In this document: positions 38,901 to 51,946 of the stretch, in pieces | How the letters are laid out: each line of letters begins with the position of its first letter | Position numbering within the stretch: the first letter of the stretch is position 1 | Origin: Betaproteobacteria bacterium | GTDB lineage: Bacteria; Pseudomonadota; Gammaproteobacteria; Burkholderiales; Usitatibacteraceae | Direction: 5' to 3' | NCBI GenBank assembly: GCA_016709665.1 | Contig: JADJMI010000027.1 | Location: 124,001-188,000 of the forward strand | DNA length: 64,000 nucleotides | Program-made: the position numbers and the translations under genes | Notes under the pieces: generated by a model | The model's database searches: none | What the model saw: only the letters and a program-made list of their open reading frames with translations | Told to the model about the DNA's origin: nothing

Positions 38901-41900
38901 GACGGGCGGCACCTTCCTCGACACCCTCATCAACATGACGGTGGCCGCGCCGGGCGCCGTGGGCGGCACCTGCACGGGCGTCACGCCCGCGTCGTTCGCG
39001 GCCGGGGCGACGGCCCTCAACTTCACCGGCATCACGATCCCGGCCGGCAGCTGCACGATCACCGTGCCGATCACCAGTTCGACGGTCGGCGCGCTGCCGA
39101 ACGCCACGAACGGCGTCACGACGGTCGCGCTGCCGCAGGGGCCGGGTTCCAACACGGACATCCTCAACGTCCTGGCGAAGCCGACGATCGCGAAGGCCTT
39201 CGTGCCCGAACCCCGTCGCCCCCGGCGCGGCGTCGACCCTCACGCTCACCCTCGCCAACCCCGGCCCGATCGCGCTCACGGGAACGAACTTCACCGACGC
39301 CTACCCCCCCGGCCTCGTGAACGCGACGCCGCTCCTCGTGAACGGCTCGTGCACGGGCGTGACGCACACGGCCACGGCCGGCGGCAACACGTTCAACGTG
39401 ACCGGGGCCACGCTCCCGGCCAACTCGAGCTGCACGATCACCATCGCCGTGACGGCGGCCTCCGGCGGCAGCTACGCCAACACGACGAGCGGAGTCGCCA
39501 CGACGCAGACCGGCAGCGCGGGGACGGCTTCCAACACGGCGACCCTCAACGTGGCCGCCGCGCCGACCATCGCCAAGGCCTTCGGGACGAGCCCGATATC
39601 GCAGGGCGGCACGAGCCTCGCGACCTTCACCCTCACGAACGGCAACACCATCGCGCTCACCAACGTGCGCTTCACCGACGCGCTCGCGAACATGAGCGTC
39701 GCGAACGCAACGATCGGCGGCACCTGCGCGGGGGCGGCGAACACGCCCGCCCTCGTGGTGGGCGCCACGGCCCTCGACATCACCGTCCCCACGATCGCCG
39801 CCGGCGCGAGCTGCACGGTGACGGTGTCGCTCACCTCGGGCGTCTCGGGCACCAACCCCAACACGACGAGCGGCGTCACCTCCACCCAGACGCCGGTGCC
39901 GGGCGCGCCATCCAACACCGCGAACCTGGCGGTGCTTTCGCCGCCTTCGATCCAGAAGAACTTCGTGCCCGGCACGATCCAGTCCGGCGGCACCACCGCG
40001 ATCGTCTTCACGGTCACCAACCCGAACGGGGCGGCCCTCGCGAACGTGCAGTGGAGCGACACGCTCGTGAACATGGCCCTGGGCGCGGCGCCGGCCGTGA
40101 CGGAAACCTGTACGGGCACCGTGGCGAGCGCCGGCGTCGCGGCGGCGAGCGTCAACTTCAATCTCACGCTGAACACCCTGGCCGCGGGCGAGTCCTGCAC
40201 GGTCACGGTCTCGCCCGTGACCAGCAGCATCGCGAGTCCGTCGGGCGGGCATCCGAACGTCACCAGCGCGGTCACCAGCACCCAGACGCCCACGGGCGGG
40301 ACGACCGCGACCGGCTTCCTGAACGTCGTGCGCTCCCCGATCCTGGCCAAGACGTTCCTGCCGATCGCGGTCACGGCGGGCGCGCCCAATTCGACGATCA
40401 CGTTCACCCTCACCAACCCGAACTCGGTGGCGCTTACGAACATCCGCTTCACCGACGCCTTCCCGGCGAACATGCGCACGCGCGCCATCGCCCAGAACTT
40501 CATCGGGGCGGGGCGGGGCACCTGCACGGGCACGATCCCGAGCGCCCAGGGCGCGGTGAACCAGACCTCGCTCGCCTTCACCTCGACCAACCTCGCGCCG
40601 GGCGCCTCGTGCACGATCCTGGTCGATGTCGAGGTGACGGCCAACGGCACCTACACCAACACGACGACGGGACCGACGTCCGACCAGACGCCGACGGCCG
40701 GGGCGACGGCTTCCGACGTCCTCACCCGCGGTATCGTGGGCGTGGTCAAGTCGTTCTCGCCGTCCGCGGTGCAACTGAACGGCACCTCGACGCTCACGTT
40801 CATCATCCTGAACAACAGCGGCGCCAACCGGACCGGCCTCGCCTTCACCGACAACTTCCCGGCGGGCATGGTCGCCGTGGGCGGCGCGGTGACGCTGTCG
40901 GGGGCCGGATGTTCCGCCCTCGCGCCGACGACGATCGCCGCCAACGCCACGAGCTACAACATGACGGCGCTCAGCGCGATCGCAGGCGTTTCCTGCTCGA
41001 TCTCGCTGCAGGTGCGCGGCACCACGACGGGCGCGAAGAGCAATACCGTGACCGGCACGGCACCCGCCCAGTTCCTGGGCTCCGCCGACACGGCGACGCT
41101 CACGGTCTACGCGCCGCCCGCGATCGCCAAGGCCTTCGCCCCGGCGACCATCGCGGCGGGCGGCACCTCGACGCTCACGTTCACCCTCACGAACCCGAAC
41201 GCGTTCGCGACGCTCACCGGGGGCGCGTTCACGGACACGCTCGCCAACATGTCGATCGCGGGCGTCCAGGCGCCCGGCGGCACCTGTGCCGGAACGACGC
41301 CGGCGAGCCTCGCGAACGGCGCCACGGCGCTGTCTTTCGGCGGGATCACCCTGCCGCAGGGCGGCAGCTGCACGGTGAGCGTGGTCGTCACCAGTTCCAC
41401 GGTGGGCGTCCAGCCCAACACGGCGTCGGGCGTCACCACGACGCAGACACCGACGGCGGGCGCCGGCACGGGCGCGGTGAACCTCACCGTCGCGGGCCTC
41501 TCGCTCACGAAGACCTTCGGGCCGTCCACGCTCGCGGTGGGCCTGCCGTCGACCCTGACCGTCACCCTCACGAATGCGGGCGGCGTCGCCTGGTCGGGCG
41601 TCGCGTTCACGGATACGCTGCCGGCCGGGCTCACCATCGCGAGCCCCGCCAACATCGCGACCACGTGCCCCGGCGGCACCTTGAGCGCCACCCCGGGGGG
41701 CACGACGCTCTCCCTCACGGGCGGCTCGCTGCTCGCGGCCACGGCCTCCTGCACGGTGCAGGCGAACGTCACCGCCGCCACTGCCGGCACGCGCACGAAC
41801 AACGCCGCGAACTTCTCGGGCCTCTCGACGGGCGTCACGGCCACGGGCGCCAACGCCAGCGTCACGCACTTCGCCGGGCCCGTGCTCACCAAGGCATTCA

Positions 41901-44900
41901 ACCCCGTGAGCATCGCCCCGGGCGCGACGACGACGCTCACGTTCACGATCACCGCAAGCCCCGGCGGGCAGGCCGTGAGCGGCCTCGCGTTCACGGACAG
42001 CCTGCCGGCGGGGCTCGTGGTGGCCGCGGCGCCGGCGGCGACCAATAGCTGCGGCGGCACCTTCACGGCCGCGGCCGGCGCGGGCAGCGTATCGCTCGCG
42101 GGCGCCACGCTCGCGGCCGCGCCGGCCTCCTGCACGCTCTCCTTCGCGGCGACCTCGACGGTGCTCGGGACCTTCACCAACAACGCCACCAACATCGGCG
42201 GCCTGGCCGGCGGCCTCACCGCGGGCACGGCCAACGCCTCCGTCTCCGTGGTGGGCACCTCGCTCGCCAAGAGCTTCGCGCCCACGACGATCGGGCGCGG
42301 CGCGGCCTCCATCCTGTCGTTCACGATCACCAACGGTTCGGGAAACCCGGCGCAGTCGGGCCTGGGATTCATCGAGAACCTCCCGGCCAACGTGTTCGTC
42401 GATGCCGTGCCGGGCGTCACCAACCCCTGCGGCGGCACGGTCACCGCCACGGCCGGTGCCGGGTCGATCACCCTCGCGGGCGGCTCCATTCCCGCGGGAA
42501 CGGGCAGTTGCTCGTTCTCGGCGCGCGTCACCTCGTCGTTCGCGGGCAGTTACCTCAACAACGCCTCGCGCATCCTCAATGCCCCGGCTTCGATGGACAC
42601 GAGCGGCGTGAACGCGACGCTCACGGTCATCGAGAACCCGACGGTCGCGAAGTCCTTCGGTGCCGCCTCGATCGCGGCGGGTGCCTCGACGACGGTCACG
42701 ATCACGGTCACGAACCCCAACGGCACGGCGATCACCGGCGCGACCTTCATCGACACGTTCCCCGGTGACGCCCGGTGCCATGACACTGGCGGATTCCACC
42801 AGCGCGAACACCTGCGGCGGCACGCTCGCGAACTCGGGAGGCGGGGCCCTCAACGCGGGCGATCCGGGCATCCGTCTCACGGGCGGCACGATCGCGGCGG
42901 GCGGCAGCTGCACGATCACGGTGAACGTGACGGCGAGCACGGCCGGCACCTACACCAACACCCTCGCCGCGGGCGCTGTCACGACCACCAACGGCGGCGC
43001 GAATGCGAGTCCGGCGAACGCGACGCTCACCGTGCTCGCCCGGCCGACGGTCGCCAAGAGCTTCGGCGTGCCGGCCATCGCCATCGGGGGCAGCACGACC
43101 CTCACGGTGACGGTCACGAACGCCAACGCGAGCGCGCTCGCGGGGCTCGCTTTCACCGACACCTTCCCGGTGGTGCCCGGGGCGATGACGCTCTTCGACA
43201 CCGTGACGGCCAATACCTGCGGAGGCACCCTGCAGGATGCGGGCGGCGGCGCGCTGAATGCGGGCGACACCGGAATCCGGATCACCGGCGGCACGGTGCC
43301 CGCCAACGGGTCGTGCGCGGTCACGGTCAACGTCACCGCCGCGACGGTGGGAAGCCATACCAACACGATTCCCGCAGGCGGCGTCACCACGACGAACGGC
43401 GGTGCGAGCGCGGCGCTCGCGAGCGCGAATCTCGCCGTGCTTTCGGCGCCCGCGGTCGCGAAGGCGTTCGCGCCGGTGCGGATTTTCCCGGACGGCACCT
43501 CCGTGCTCACGGTGACGCTCACCAACCCGAATGCCACGGCGGTCACGGGCGTCGCCTTCACGGACACTCACCCGGCCGGCGTCGTGAACGACCACACGGC
43601 GCCCGCACCGGCCAACACCTGCGGCGGCACGCTCACCGCCGCGGCAAGCGCCACGTCCTTCTCGCTGGCGGGCGGCACCATTCCCGCGAACGGCAGTTGC
43701 ACCGTGACCGTCACCGTCACGAGCAACCAGGTGGGCGTCTTCACCAATTCGACGGGGCCCGTGACGACGGCCAACGCCGGCACCGCGGCCGCGGCCTCCG
43801 CGCAGCTCACGGTCGTGGGCGAGATCGGCGGCTCGAAGGTGTTCTCTCCGGCCACGATCGCCTCGGGCGGGACCACCACGCTCACGATCACCCTGCAGAA
43901 CCCGAATGCGACGACGGCCATCACGGGCATCGCATTTGCCGACACCTATCCGGCGGGCCTCGCGAACACGGCCGCTCCCGCGCTCGCCAATACCTGCGGC
44001 GGCACCGCGACGGCGGCGGCGAGCGGCACGAGCCTCGCCCTCACCGGGGGAACGCTGCCGGCTTCGGGAAGCTGCACGATCACGGTGCAGGTGACGAGCG
44101 CCACGCCCGGCTCGCTCATCAACAGCTCGGGCGCCATCACCGCGGCCAATGCGCCGGCCAATGCGGGCGGGCTTTCGGGCACGCTCGTCGTGCTCGCGCG
44201 GCCGACGGTGGCCAAGAGCTTCGGCGCGGCGACGATCGCGCCGGGCGGCTCGACGACCCTGGCGGTGACCGTGACCAACGCCAACGCCGTGCCGCTCACG
44301 GGCGTCGATTTCACCGACACCTTCCCGGTGGCCCCGGGGGCGATGACCCTCTTCGACGGCGGCGCGACCAACACCTGCGCGGGCACGCTCGCCGACGCCG
44401 GGGGAGGGGCCCTGGGCGCGGGCGACGCCGGCATCCGGCTCACGGGCGGCACGGTGCCCGCCAACGGCAGCTGCGCGATCACCGTGAACGTGACGGCGAC
44501 GACGCCGGGCGCCTACACGAACACGATCGCGGCCGGAGGGCTCACGTCAACCAACGGCGGGGCGAGCACGGCCCCGGCGAGCGGGAGCCTCACCGTGCTC
44601 TCGACGCCGACGGACGCCAAAGCCTTCTCGCCCGCCACGGTCGGCATCGGCCAGGCGACGACACTCACCATCACGCTCACCAACGCCAATGCCACGGCGG
44701 TGACGGGCACGGCCTTCACCGACGCGTACCCGGCCAACCTCGCGACGAGCGCGACGCCCGCGCTCGGCAATTCGTGCGGCGGCACGGCGAGCGCGGCGGC
44801 GGGCGGCAATTCGCTCACCCTCACGGGCGGGACGATTCCGGCGAACGGCAGCTGCGCCGTCACGGTGAGCGTGACGGCATCCGCCTCGGGCAGCCTTCTC

Positions 44901-47900
44901 AACAGCACCGGGCCGATCGCGACGGTGAACGCGGGCAACGGCGCCGCCGCGACGGCGACGTTGACCGTGCTCGCCGCGCCGACCGTCGCCAAGGCCTTTT
45001 CGCCGGCGTCGGTGGGGCAGGGCCAGGCCTCGACGCTCACGATCACCCTGACCAATCCCAACGGGCAGGCCGTCACCGGCGCGGCGTTCACGGACACCTA
45101 TCCCGGCGGCCTCGTGAACACGGCGGCACCGACGATCTCGAATTCGTGCGGCGGCACGGCGAGCGGCCCGGGAGGCGGGGGCACGCTCTCGCTCACGGGC
45201 GGCACCCTCCCGGCGAACGGCAGCTGCGCGGTGAGCGTCACGGTGTCTGCCGCCGCCGCGGGCGCCTACCTGAACTCGACGGGGCCGGTCACGACCACCA
45301 ACGCCGGCACGGGCTCGGCGGCGAACGCGACGCTCACCGTCCTCGCCCCGCTCGGCGCAGCCAAGTCGTTCGCTCCCGCGCAGCTGGGAACCGGCGCGAA
45401 CTCGACCCTTACCCTGCAATTCACGAACGCGAACGCGACGGCCGTCACCGGACTCGCCTTCACGGACACCTACCCGTCGGGTCTCGTGAATGCGGCAACG
45501 CCCGCCGCGACTTCCTCCTGCGGCGGCACCGTCACGGCGGCGGCCGGCGGCACGACCCTCGGCCTGTCGGGCGCCACGGTTGCCGCGGGCGGCACCTGTT
45601 CGGTGACGGTCGCCGTCACGAGCGCCGTCGCGGACACCTACGCCAACACGCTCGCCGCGGGCGCCATCACGACGGCGAACGCCGGCAGCAATGCGGCGCC
45701 GGTCTCGGGCTCGGTGAGCTTCCTCAGTGCGGCCACGGCGACCAAGTCGTTCACGCCCTCGACGATCGGCACGGGAGGCACCCCGCTGCTCACGATCACG
45801 ATCACCAATCCCAACCCGACGCTCGCGCTCACGGGGCTTGCCTTCACCGACACCTACCCGCCGGGCCTCGTGAACGCGGCCGTGCCCTTGCTCACCAACC
45901 TCTGCGGGGGCACGGCGACGGGAGTCGCAGGCGTCGATTCGCTGTCCCTCGCGGGCGGCACGCTGGCCGCGGGCGCCTCGTGCGTGGTCTCGGTGCGTGT
46001 GACGTCCGTGGCGACGGGAACCTACGTGAACAGCACCGGCCCGATCATGGCGACGAACGCCAATCCCGGCGCCACGGCGAACGCGACGCTCACGGTGCTG
46101 GCGCGGCCCGGTGCGACCAAGGCCTTCGTGCCTTCCGTGGTGGGCCCCGGCCAGCCCTCGACGCTCACCATCACACTCTCGAACGTCAACGCCGTCGCCG
46201 TGACCGGCGTGGCCTTCACCGACACCTACCCGGCGAACCTGGTGAACTCGGCAACGCCGGCCCTCGCGAACACCTGCGGCGGCACCGCCACCGGCGCGGC
46301 AGGCGCCGGGTCGCTCGCGCTTTCGGGCGGGTCGATTCCGGCCAACGGCACCTGCACGGTCACGGTGAGCGTCGAATCCGGCACGTCGGGCACTTACAAC
46401 AATGCCACCGGCAGCATCACGTCGGCCAACGCAGGCACCGGCGCCTCGGCCGGCGCGACCCTCACCGTCCAGCAGCAGGTGACGGTCACCAAGGCCTTCG
46501 TCTCGCCTTCGATCGGCGTGAATCAAACCTCCCTCCTCACGATTACCCTCGCCAACCCGAACGCAACCCCGGTGACCGGCGTCGCGTTCACGGATGCCTA
46601 CCCCGTCGGCCTCGTGAACGCGGCCTCGCCGACCGCGACCACCAACTGCCCGGCGGGCGGCGTGACGGCTTCCACGGGCGGCGCGAGCCTTGCCTTCAGC
46701 GGCGGCACCTTGCCGGCCAACGGGTCCTGCACCGTGACCGTCGGCGTGACGAGCGCCGCCGTCGGCACCTACGCCAATTCGACCGGCCCCGTGACCACCG
46801 CGAACGCCGGAACCGCGGCGGCCGGAAGCGACACGCTAACCGTGCTCCTGCGCCCGACGATCGCCAAGGCCTTTTCGCCGGCCGAGATCCCGCTGAACGC
46901 GACCTCGACGCTCACGCTGACCCTCACGAACGCGAACGGCGCCCAGGCCATCACGGGCGCAGCCTTCACCGACACGTACCCGGTGGGCGTCGTCAATACG
47001 ACGCCCGCTTCCATCGCCACCACGTGCGGCGGCACGGCCTCGGGCACAAACGGCGGCAATGCCGTCTCGCTCGTCGGCGGGACGATTCCGGCGGGCGGCA
47101 GCTGCACGGTGAGCGCGACAGTGACGAGTGCAACGGCGAACGCGTATACCAACGCAGTCGCGGCCGGCGGGCTCGCCACGACGAACGCCGGGACGAATAC
47201 GGCTGCGGCGACCGCCACGCTCGCGGTGCTGTCGCCGCTGGCCGTCGCGAAGCAGTTCACGCCGGCCTCGATCGGCACGAACGACGTGTCGCTGCTCACC
47301 ATCACCTTCACGAACCCGAACACGTCGACCGCCATCACGGGGGTCGCGTTTTCGGACACCTATCCGGCGGGCCTGGTGAACGCCGCCTCGCCGGCCGTCT
47401 CGAGCAGCTGCGGCGGCACCGTCTCCGCCACCGGCGGGGGCAACACGCTCACGTTCTCCGGTGCCACGGTCCCGGCCGGCGGCACTTGCACCGTGACCGT
47501 CAACGTGACGAGCGCCGCCGTCGGGGTCTACCTCAATTCGACGGGGCCCGTGACGACGACCAACGCCGGCACGGTGGCGGCGGTGACGGCCACGCTCACC
47601 GTCGTGCAGCACGTCACCGCGGCGAAGTCCTTCTCGCCGTCCCCGGTCGGCACGGGAAGCCCCTCGACGCTCACGATCACGCTCACCAACGCGAACGCGA
47701 CGCCCCTGAACGGCGTCGCGTTCACCGATACCTATCCGGCCGGCCTCGTGAACGCCGCGTCGCCGGGCGCCGCCACCACGTGCGCGGCCGGTACGGTGAC
47801 GGCGGGCGCCGGCGCCGGCACGGTGAGTCTCGCGGGCGGCGTCGTGCCGGCGGCCTCCTCCTGCACGATCACCGTGAGCGTGACGAGCGCGACGCCCGGC

Positions 47901-50900
47901 AGCTACACCAACACGATCGCGGCCGGCGCGATCACCACGACCAACGGCGGCGCGAACACGGCCCCGGCGAGCGCGACGCTCGGCGTCTTCAACGCACCGT
48001 CGATCGCGAAGAGCTTCGCGCCCGCCACGATCGCGGCGGACGGCACTTCGACGATCACCTTCCTGGTGAGCAACCCCAACCCGGTTCCGCTGACTTCGGG
48101 TGCCTTCACCGATGCGCTCGCCAACATGCGCGTGAACGCCACGGGGGCCGCGGGGGGCACTTGCGCGGGCGCGGGAAGCAACGCCTTCACGGCCGGCCAG
48201 GCGAACCTGTCGTTCTCCGGGCTCACGGTCCCGGCGAACGGTTCCTGCACCGTGACGGTCGTGGTCACGAGCGACACGCCCGGCACGAACCCGAACACGA
48301 CGAGCGGCATGACATCCGGCGAGGCGCCCGCCGGCGCCCCCTCCAACACCGCCAATCTCGTCGTGAACGCCGGCACGCCCACGATCGCCAAGGCGTTCTC
48401 GCCGACCTCCATCGCGGCCGCCGGCGTGTCGACCGTGACCCTCACGCTCTCGAACCCGAACGGCACCCCGCTTTCGGGCGCCGCGTTCACCGACACGCTC
48501 GCGAACATGCGCGTCGCGGCGAACCAGAACGCCGGCGGCACCTGCGTGCAGGAATCGACGATCGCGCTCGCCGCCAACCTCACCAACGTGGCCATCACGG
48601 GTATCGCCATCCCGGCGAACGGCTCGTGCACGGTCACCTTCACCGTGACCAGCAACACCGCCGGGGTGCACCCGAACGCGACCTCGGGCGTTTCCTCGAA
48701 CGAGGCGGGCACGGGCGCGGCCTCGAACACGGCCAGCCTCACCGTGAGCGTGAACGCGGCCGCCATCGCCAAGGCGTTCGCGCCGGCCTCCATCGCCTAC
48801 GCGACGGGCGTCTCGACGCTCACCTTCACGCTTTCCAACACCAATGCGATCGCGCTCACGGCCGGGGCCTTCACGGACACGCTCGCGGGCATGGCGATCG
48901 CGGCCAACCAGTCGGCGGGCGGCACGTGCGCCGGGGCGGCCGGCAACGCCTTCACCGCCGGCGCGACGGCGCTGTCCTTCACGGGGCTCACGATCCCGGC
49001 CGCCGGCACGTGCACGGTGAGCGTGACGGTGAGCAGCAGCGCGGTCGGCGCGCATCCGAACACCGCCTCGGGCGTCACGACGGCGGAGGCGGGGACCGGC
49101 GCCGTGTCCAACTCGGCAACGCTCACGGTGACCGCGATCGCGCCGACGGTCGCCAAGTCGTTCACGCCGGCGATCATCGGCAACTCGCAGGAATCGACGC
49201 TGGTCATCACCGTCACCAACCCCAACGACGCGCCGATCACGATCGTCACCGCCACCGACAACTTCCCGGTCAACATGGTGGTCGCGCTCACCCCGCACGG
49301 CGCCACGACGTGCGCGGGCGGCGTGCTGTCGACGACGGCGAACAGCGCGACGCTCACCGGCGGCACGGTGCCGGCCAACGGCTCGTGCACCTTCCAGATC
49401 GACGTGCAGGGCGTGATTCCCGGCGTGTCCGTGGTCAACACGATCCCGGCGGGCGCCATCGTCACCAACGTCGGCGCGAACACCGCGCCGGCCTCGGCGA
49501 CGCTCACGATCCTGCCGTCCGCCGACGTGCGCGTCACCAAGAGCGGGCCCGCCACGATCCTGTCCGGGGGGGCGCTTTCCTACACGATCGTCGTGACCAA
49601 CCTCGGGCCGGACCCGGCCAACGGCGCGACGGTGAGCGACAACGTGCCCGTCGGCGTCACCGGTGTCGCGGGGAGCTGCGGGGCGCCCACGGGCGGGGCG
49701 GCGTGCGGTGCGGTCGCCGTGGCCGGCAACGCGGTCACGAGCACGATCACCACGCTGCCCGTCGGCGGCAGCGTCACGTTCACGATCACCGGCAACGCCC
49801 CGGCGACGGGCACCTTCACCAATGCGGTCGTCGCGCTGCCGCCGCTCGGGACTTCCGATCCGGACGACCCGGGCCGCATCGGCGCGGGCACGAACGGCGC
49901 CTCGGCGACGACCACGGTCCTCACCGTGGATCTCCAGCTCGTGAAGTCGCACGCCGGCAGCTTCACGGTGGGCACGAGCGGCACCTACTCGCTGGTGGTG
50001 GGCAATGCGCTCGGTGCGGCTCCGACATCCGGGACGATCACCGTCACGGACACGCTGCCCGCCGGGCTCACGTTCGTCTCGGCCATCGGCACGGGCTGGA
50101 GCTGCCTGCACGCCGCCGGGGTCGTCACCTGCACCTCGAGCGCGGTGATCGCCGCCGGCGCGACCTCGGCCAACCCGATCGCGCTGACGGTGGCGGTCGG
50201 CCCGACGGCGGTTCCCAACGTGACGAACACCGCGTCGGTGTCGGGCGGCGGCGAGCCGGCGGTCAACAACGGCAATAACGCGGCCGCCGATTACACGATC
50301 GTCTCGCCGGCCAGCGCCAACACCTTCCAGCCCGACGGCAATCTCGCCACCACGCCCGGCAGTTCCGTCTTCTATCCGCACACGTTCACCGCGGGGCTCG
50401 CCGGCGCGCTCACCTTCACGACGAGCTCGGCGCAGGCGCCCGCTGTGGCGGGCTGGACGCAGGTGGTCTACCACGACATCAACTGCAACGGCGTGCTCGA
50501 CGGGGCCGAAACGGGCGGGGCCATCGGCACCGGCATGCCGGTGAACGCGGGGGAATCGCTGTGCATCGTGGTCGCCGACAACGTGCCGGCCGCGGCGCCG
50601 TACGGGGCGGTGAACGTGATCTCCGTCACCGCCACCTTCAACGGCACGCTCACCTACGTGCGCACGGACACGACCACGGTCGCCAACGCCGGCGGTGCCG
50701 GGCTCACGCTCGCGAAATCGGTGCGCAACGTCACGCTCGGCGGCATCGCGGGCACCGCCAACACCGCACGCCCGAACGACGTGCTCGAGTACACCGTCGC
50801 CTACACCAACGGGGGCTCCGGCGCGCTCAACTCGATCGTGATCACGGACGCGACGCCGGCCTTCACGACCTTCCTGTCCGCGACCTGCACCGCGCCGCTG

Positions 50901-51038
50901 CCGGCGAGTCTCACGGCGTGCTCGCCGACGACGCAGCCCTCCGTCGGCGGCTCGGGGGCCATCGCCTGGACCCTCACCGGATCCCTCGCGCCGGGAGCGA
51001 GCGGCACGGTGGTCTTCACCGTGCGGGTGAATCCCTGA
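35951..51038 (+). CDS. Giant exported DUF11-repeat protein (about 5027 residues), four single-base insertions in the assembly
   Basis: The coding signal continues unbroken from ATG at 35951 to TGA at 51038 but changes frame four times. Each change is repaired by skipping one base: G in GGG 36622-36624, T in TTTT 37040-37043, G at 39208, C in CCCC 42760-42763. Repaired length is 5028 codons. A Sec signal peptide (ARAALALALAAGLVAPVLAQ) leads into an N-terminal domain of about 210 residues and a very Gly-rich stretch to about residue 530 (GGGGGGNFGIGGKGGFGW). Then about 33 DUF11-type repeats of about 125 residues follow, with starts such as PTVAKSFGAATIAPGGSTT. Most carry TCGGT and GSCT cysteines. 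No anchor or autotransporter domain closes it. It starts 4 bases after the barrel gene, so the two are likely co-expressed. Confidence 0.82.
37561..51035 (+). repeat. Tandem array of about 33 DUF11-type coding repeats (period about 380 bp)
   Basis: Repeat starts recognisable from the AK-[AS]-F motif occur about every 375-400 bases (for example near 38040, 38410, 38810, 39180, 39560, 42640, 43045, 44200, 46850, 48375, 49140). Each unit contains a TLTITLTNPN-like strand, a DTYPAGLVN-like segment, a TCGGT turn and a GSCTVTV strand. Units near 42.6-44.6 kb (PTVAKSFG...PGAMTL) are closest to each other, suggesting recent duplication there. The final three units diverge and lose the first Cys. Confidence 0.85.
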
Positions 51039-51946
51039 ACCGCGCGCGGCTCGCCGGGGCAGGCCTCGTCGCTTTCGCCGCCATCGCGTTTTCCGCCAAG
51101 GCGATCCTCGTGAAGCTGGCCTACCGCCACGGCGTGGACCCGGTCACGCTCCTCGCGCTGCGCATGGGATTCAGCCTGCCGTTCTTCCTCGTGATGGCGG
51201 CCTGGGCCAACCGCGACGGCGCGGCCGGGCGGCTCGGCGCGGGCGACTGGCGGGCCATCGTCTTCCTCGGGATGCTGGGCTACTACCTGGCGAGCCTCTT
51301 CGATTTCTACGGCCTGCAGCACATCACGGCGGCGCTCGAGCGGCTCGTGCTCTTCCTCTATCCCACGTTCGTCGTGCTGATCGCCGCGGCCCTGCATGGC
51401 CGGCGCATCGGGCGGCGCGACGTCCTGGCCCTCGCGCTCTCGTACGTCGGCATCGCGCTCGTCTTCGTGCACGACCTCAAGGCGGGGCAGGGCAACGTCG
51501 CGCTCGGCGCGTTCTGGGTCCTGCTCTCCGCCCTGTGCTACGCCGTCTATCTCATCGGCAACGGCCGCATGGTGCAGAAGATGGGCAGCGTGCTCTTCGC
51601 CTGCCTCGCCTCGCTCGTCTCCTGCGTGGCGGTGCTCGCGCACTACGCGCTCGTGGCGCCGGACGTCACGGGCCTCTTCCGGCTGCCGGCGGCCGTCTAC
51701 GGGCTGTCGCTCGTGATGGCGCTCCTGTCGACCGTCATGCCCGTCGTCCTCATGTCCGAGGGCATCCGGCGCGTCGGTTCGAGCCACGCCTCGATGATCG
51801 GCACCGTCGGCCCGGTCGCCACGATCTTCATGGGCGCGGGCTTCCTCGACGAGCCCATCACTGCCATCCAGCTCGCCGGCGCCGCGCTCGTCGTGGCCGG
51901 CGTGCTCGCCATCACGCTCGCGAAGACGCCGCAGAAAGCGGCCTGA
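51035..51946 (+). CDS. EamA/DMT-superfamily permease
   Basis: About 303 residues with ten hydrophobic helices and two EamA halves (AAIAFSAKAILVKLAYRHGV; LLSALCYAVYLIGNGRMVQK), ending in PVATIFMGAGFLDEPITAIQ. These inner-membrane carriers export or import small metabolites; the substrate is unknown. The start is uncertain: the frame has no ATG, GTG or TTG near the expected N-terminus, and the family-like beginning LNRARLAGAGLV would start at CTG 51035, overlapping the stop of the giant gene. A non-canonical start or another assembly indel is possible. It reads in the same direction as the DUF11 cluster but seems functionally unrelated. Confidence 0.8.
   Translation: MNRARLAGAGLVAFAAIAFSAKAILVKLAYRHGVDPVTLLALRMGFSLPFFLVMAAWANRDGAAGRLGAGDWRAIVFLGMLGYYLASLFDFYGLQHITAALERLVLFLYPTFVVLIAAALHGRRIGRRDVLALALSYVGIALVFVHDLKAGQGNVALGAFWVLLSALCYAVYLIGNGRMVQKMGSVLFACLASLVSCVAVLAHYALVAPDVTGLFRLPAAVYGLSLVMALLSTVMPVVLMSEGIRRVGSSHASMIGTVGPVATIFMGAGFLDEPITAIQLAGAALVVAGVLAITLAKTPQKAA

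Noticed and set aside
36600..42770. Programmed ribosomal frameshifting in the giant gene
   Set aside because: Four sites all needing +1 shifts, with no shared slippery sequence or stimulatory structure, plus identical-type indels in unrelated genes, favour sequencing error.
39164..50474. Long minus-strand open frames antisense to the giant repeat gene
   Set aside because: They mirror the repetitive plus-strand codons and have no start signals or domain sequence.
37561..51035. CRISPR array or DNA-level direct repeats
   Set aside because: The periodicity of about 380 bases is a protein-coding repeat with diverged nucleotide sequence, not short identical repeats with spacers.
29137..51038. Type V (two-partner or classical autotransporter) secretion system
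   Set aside because: No POTRA domains, no TPS or extended signal peptide, and the barrel protein is itself a repeat protein; the giant protein has no translocator domain.
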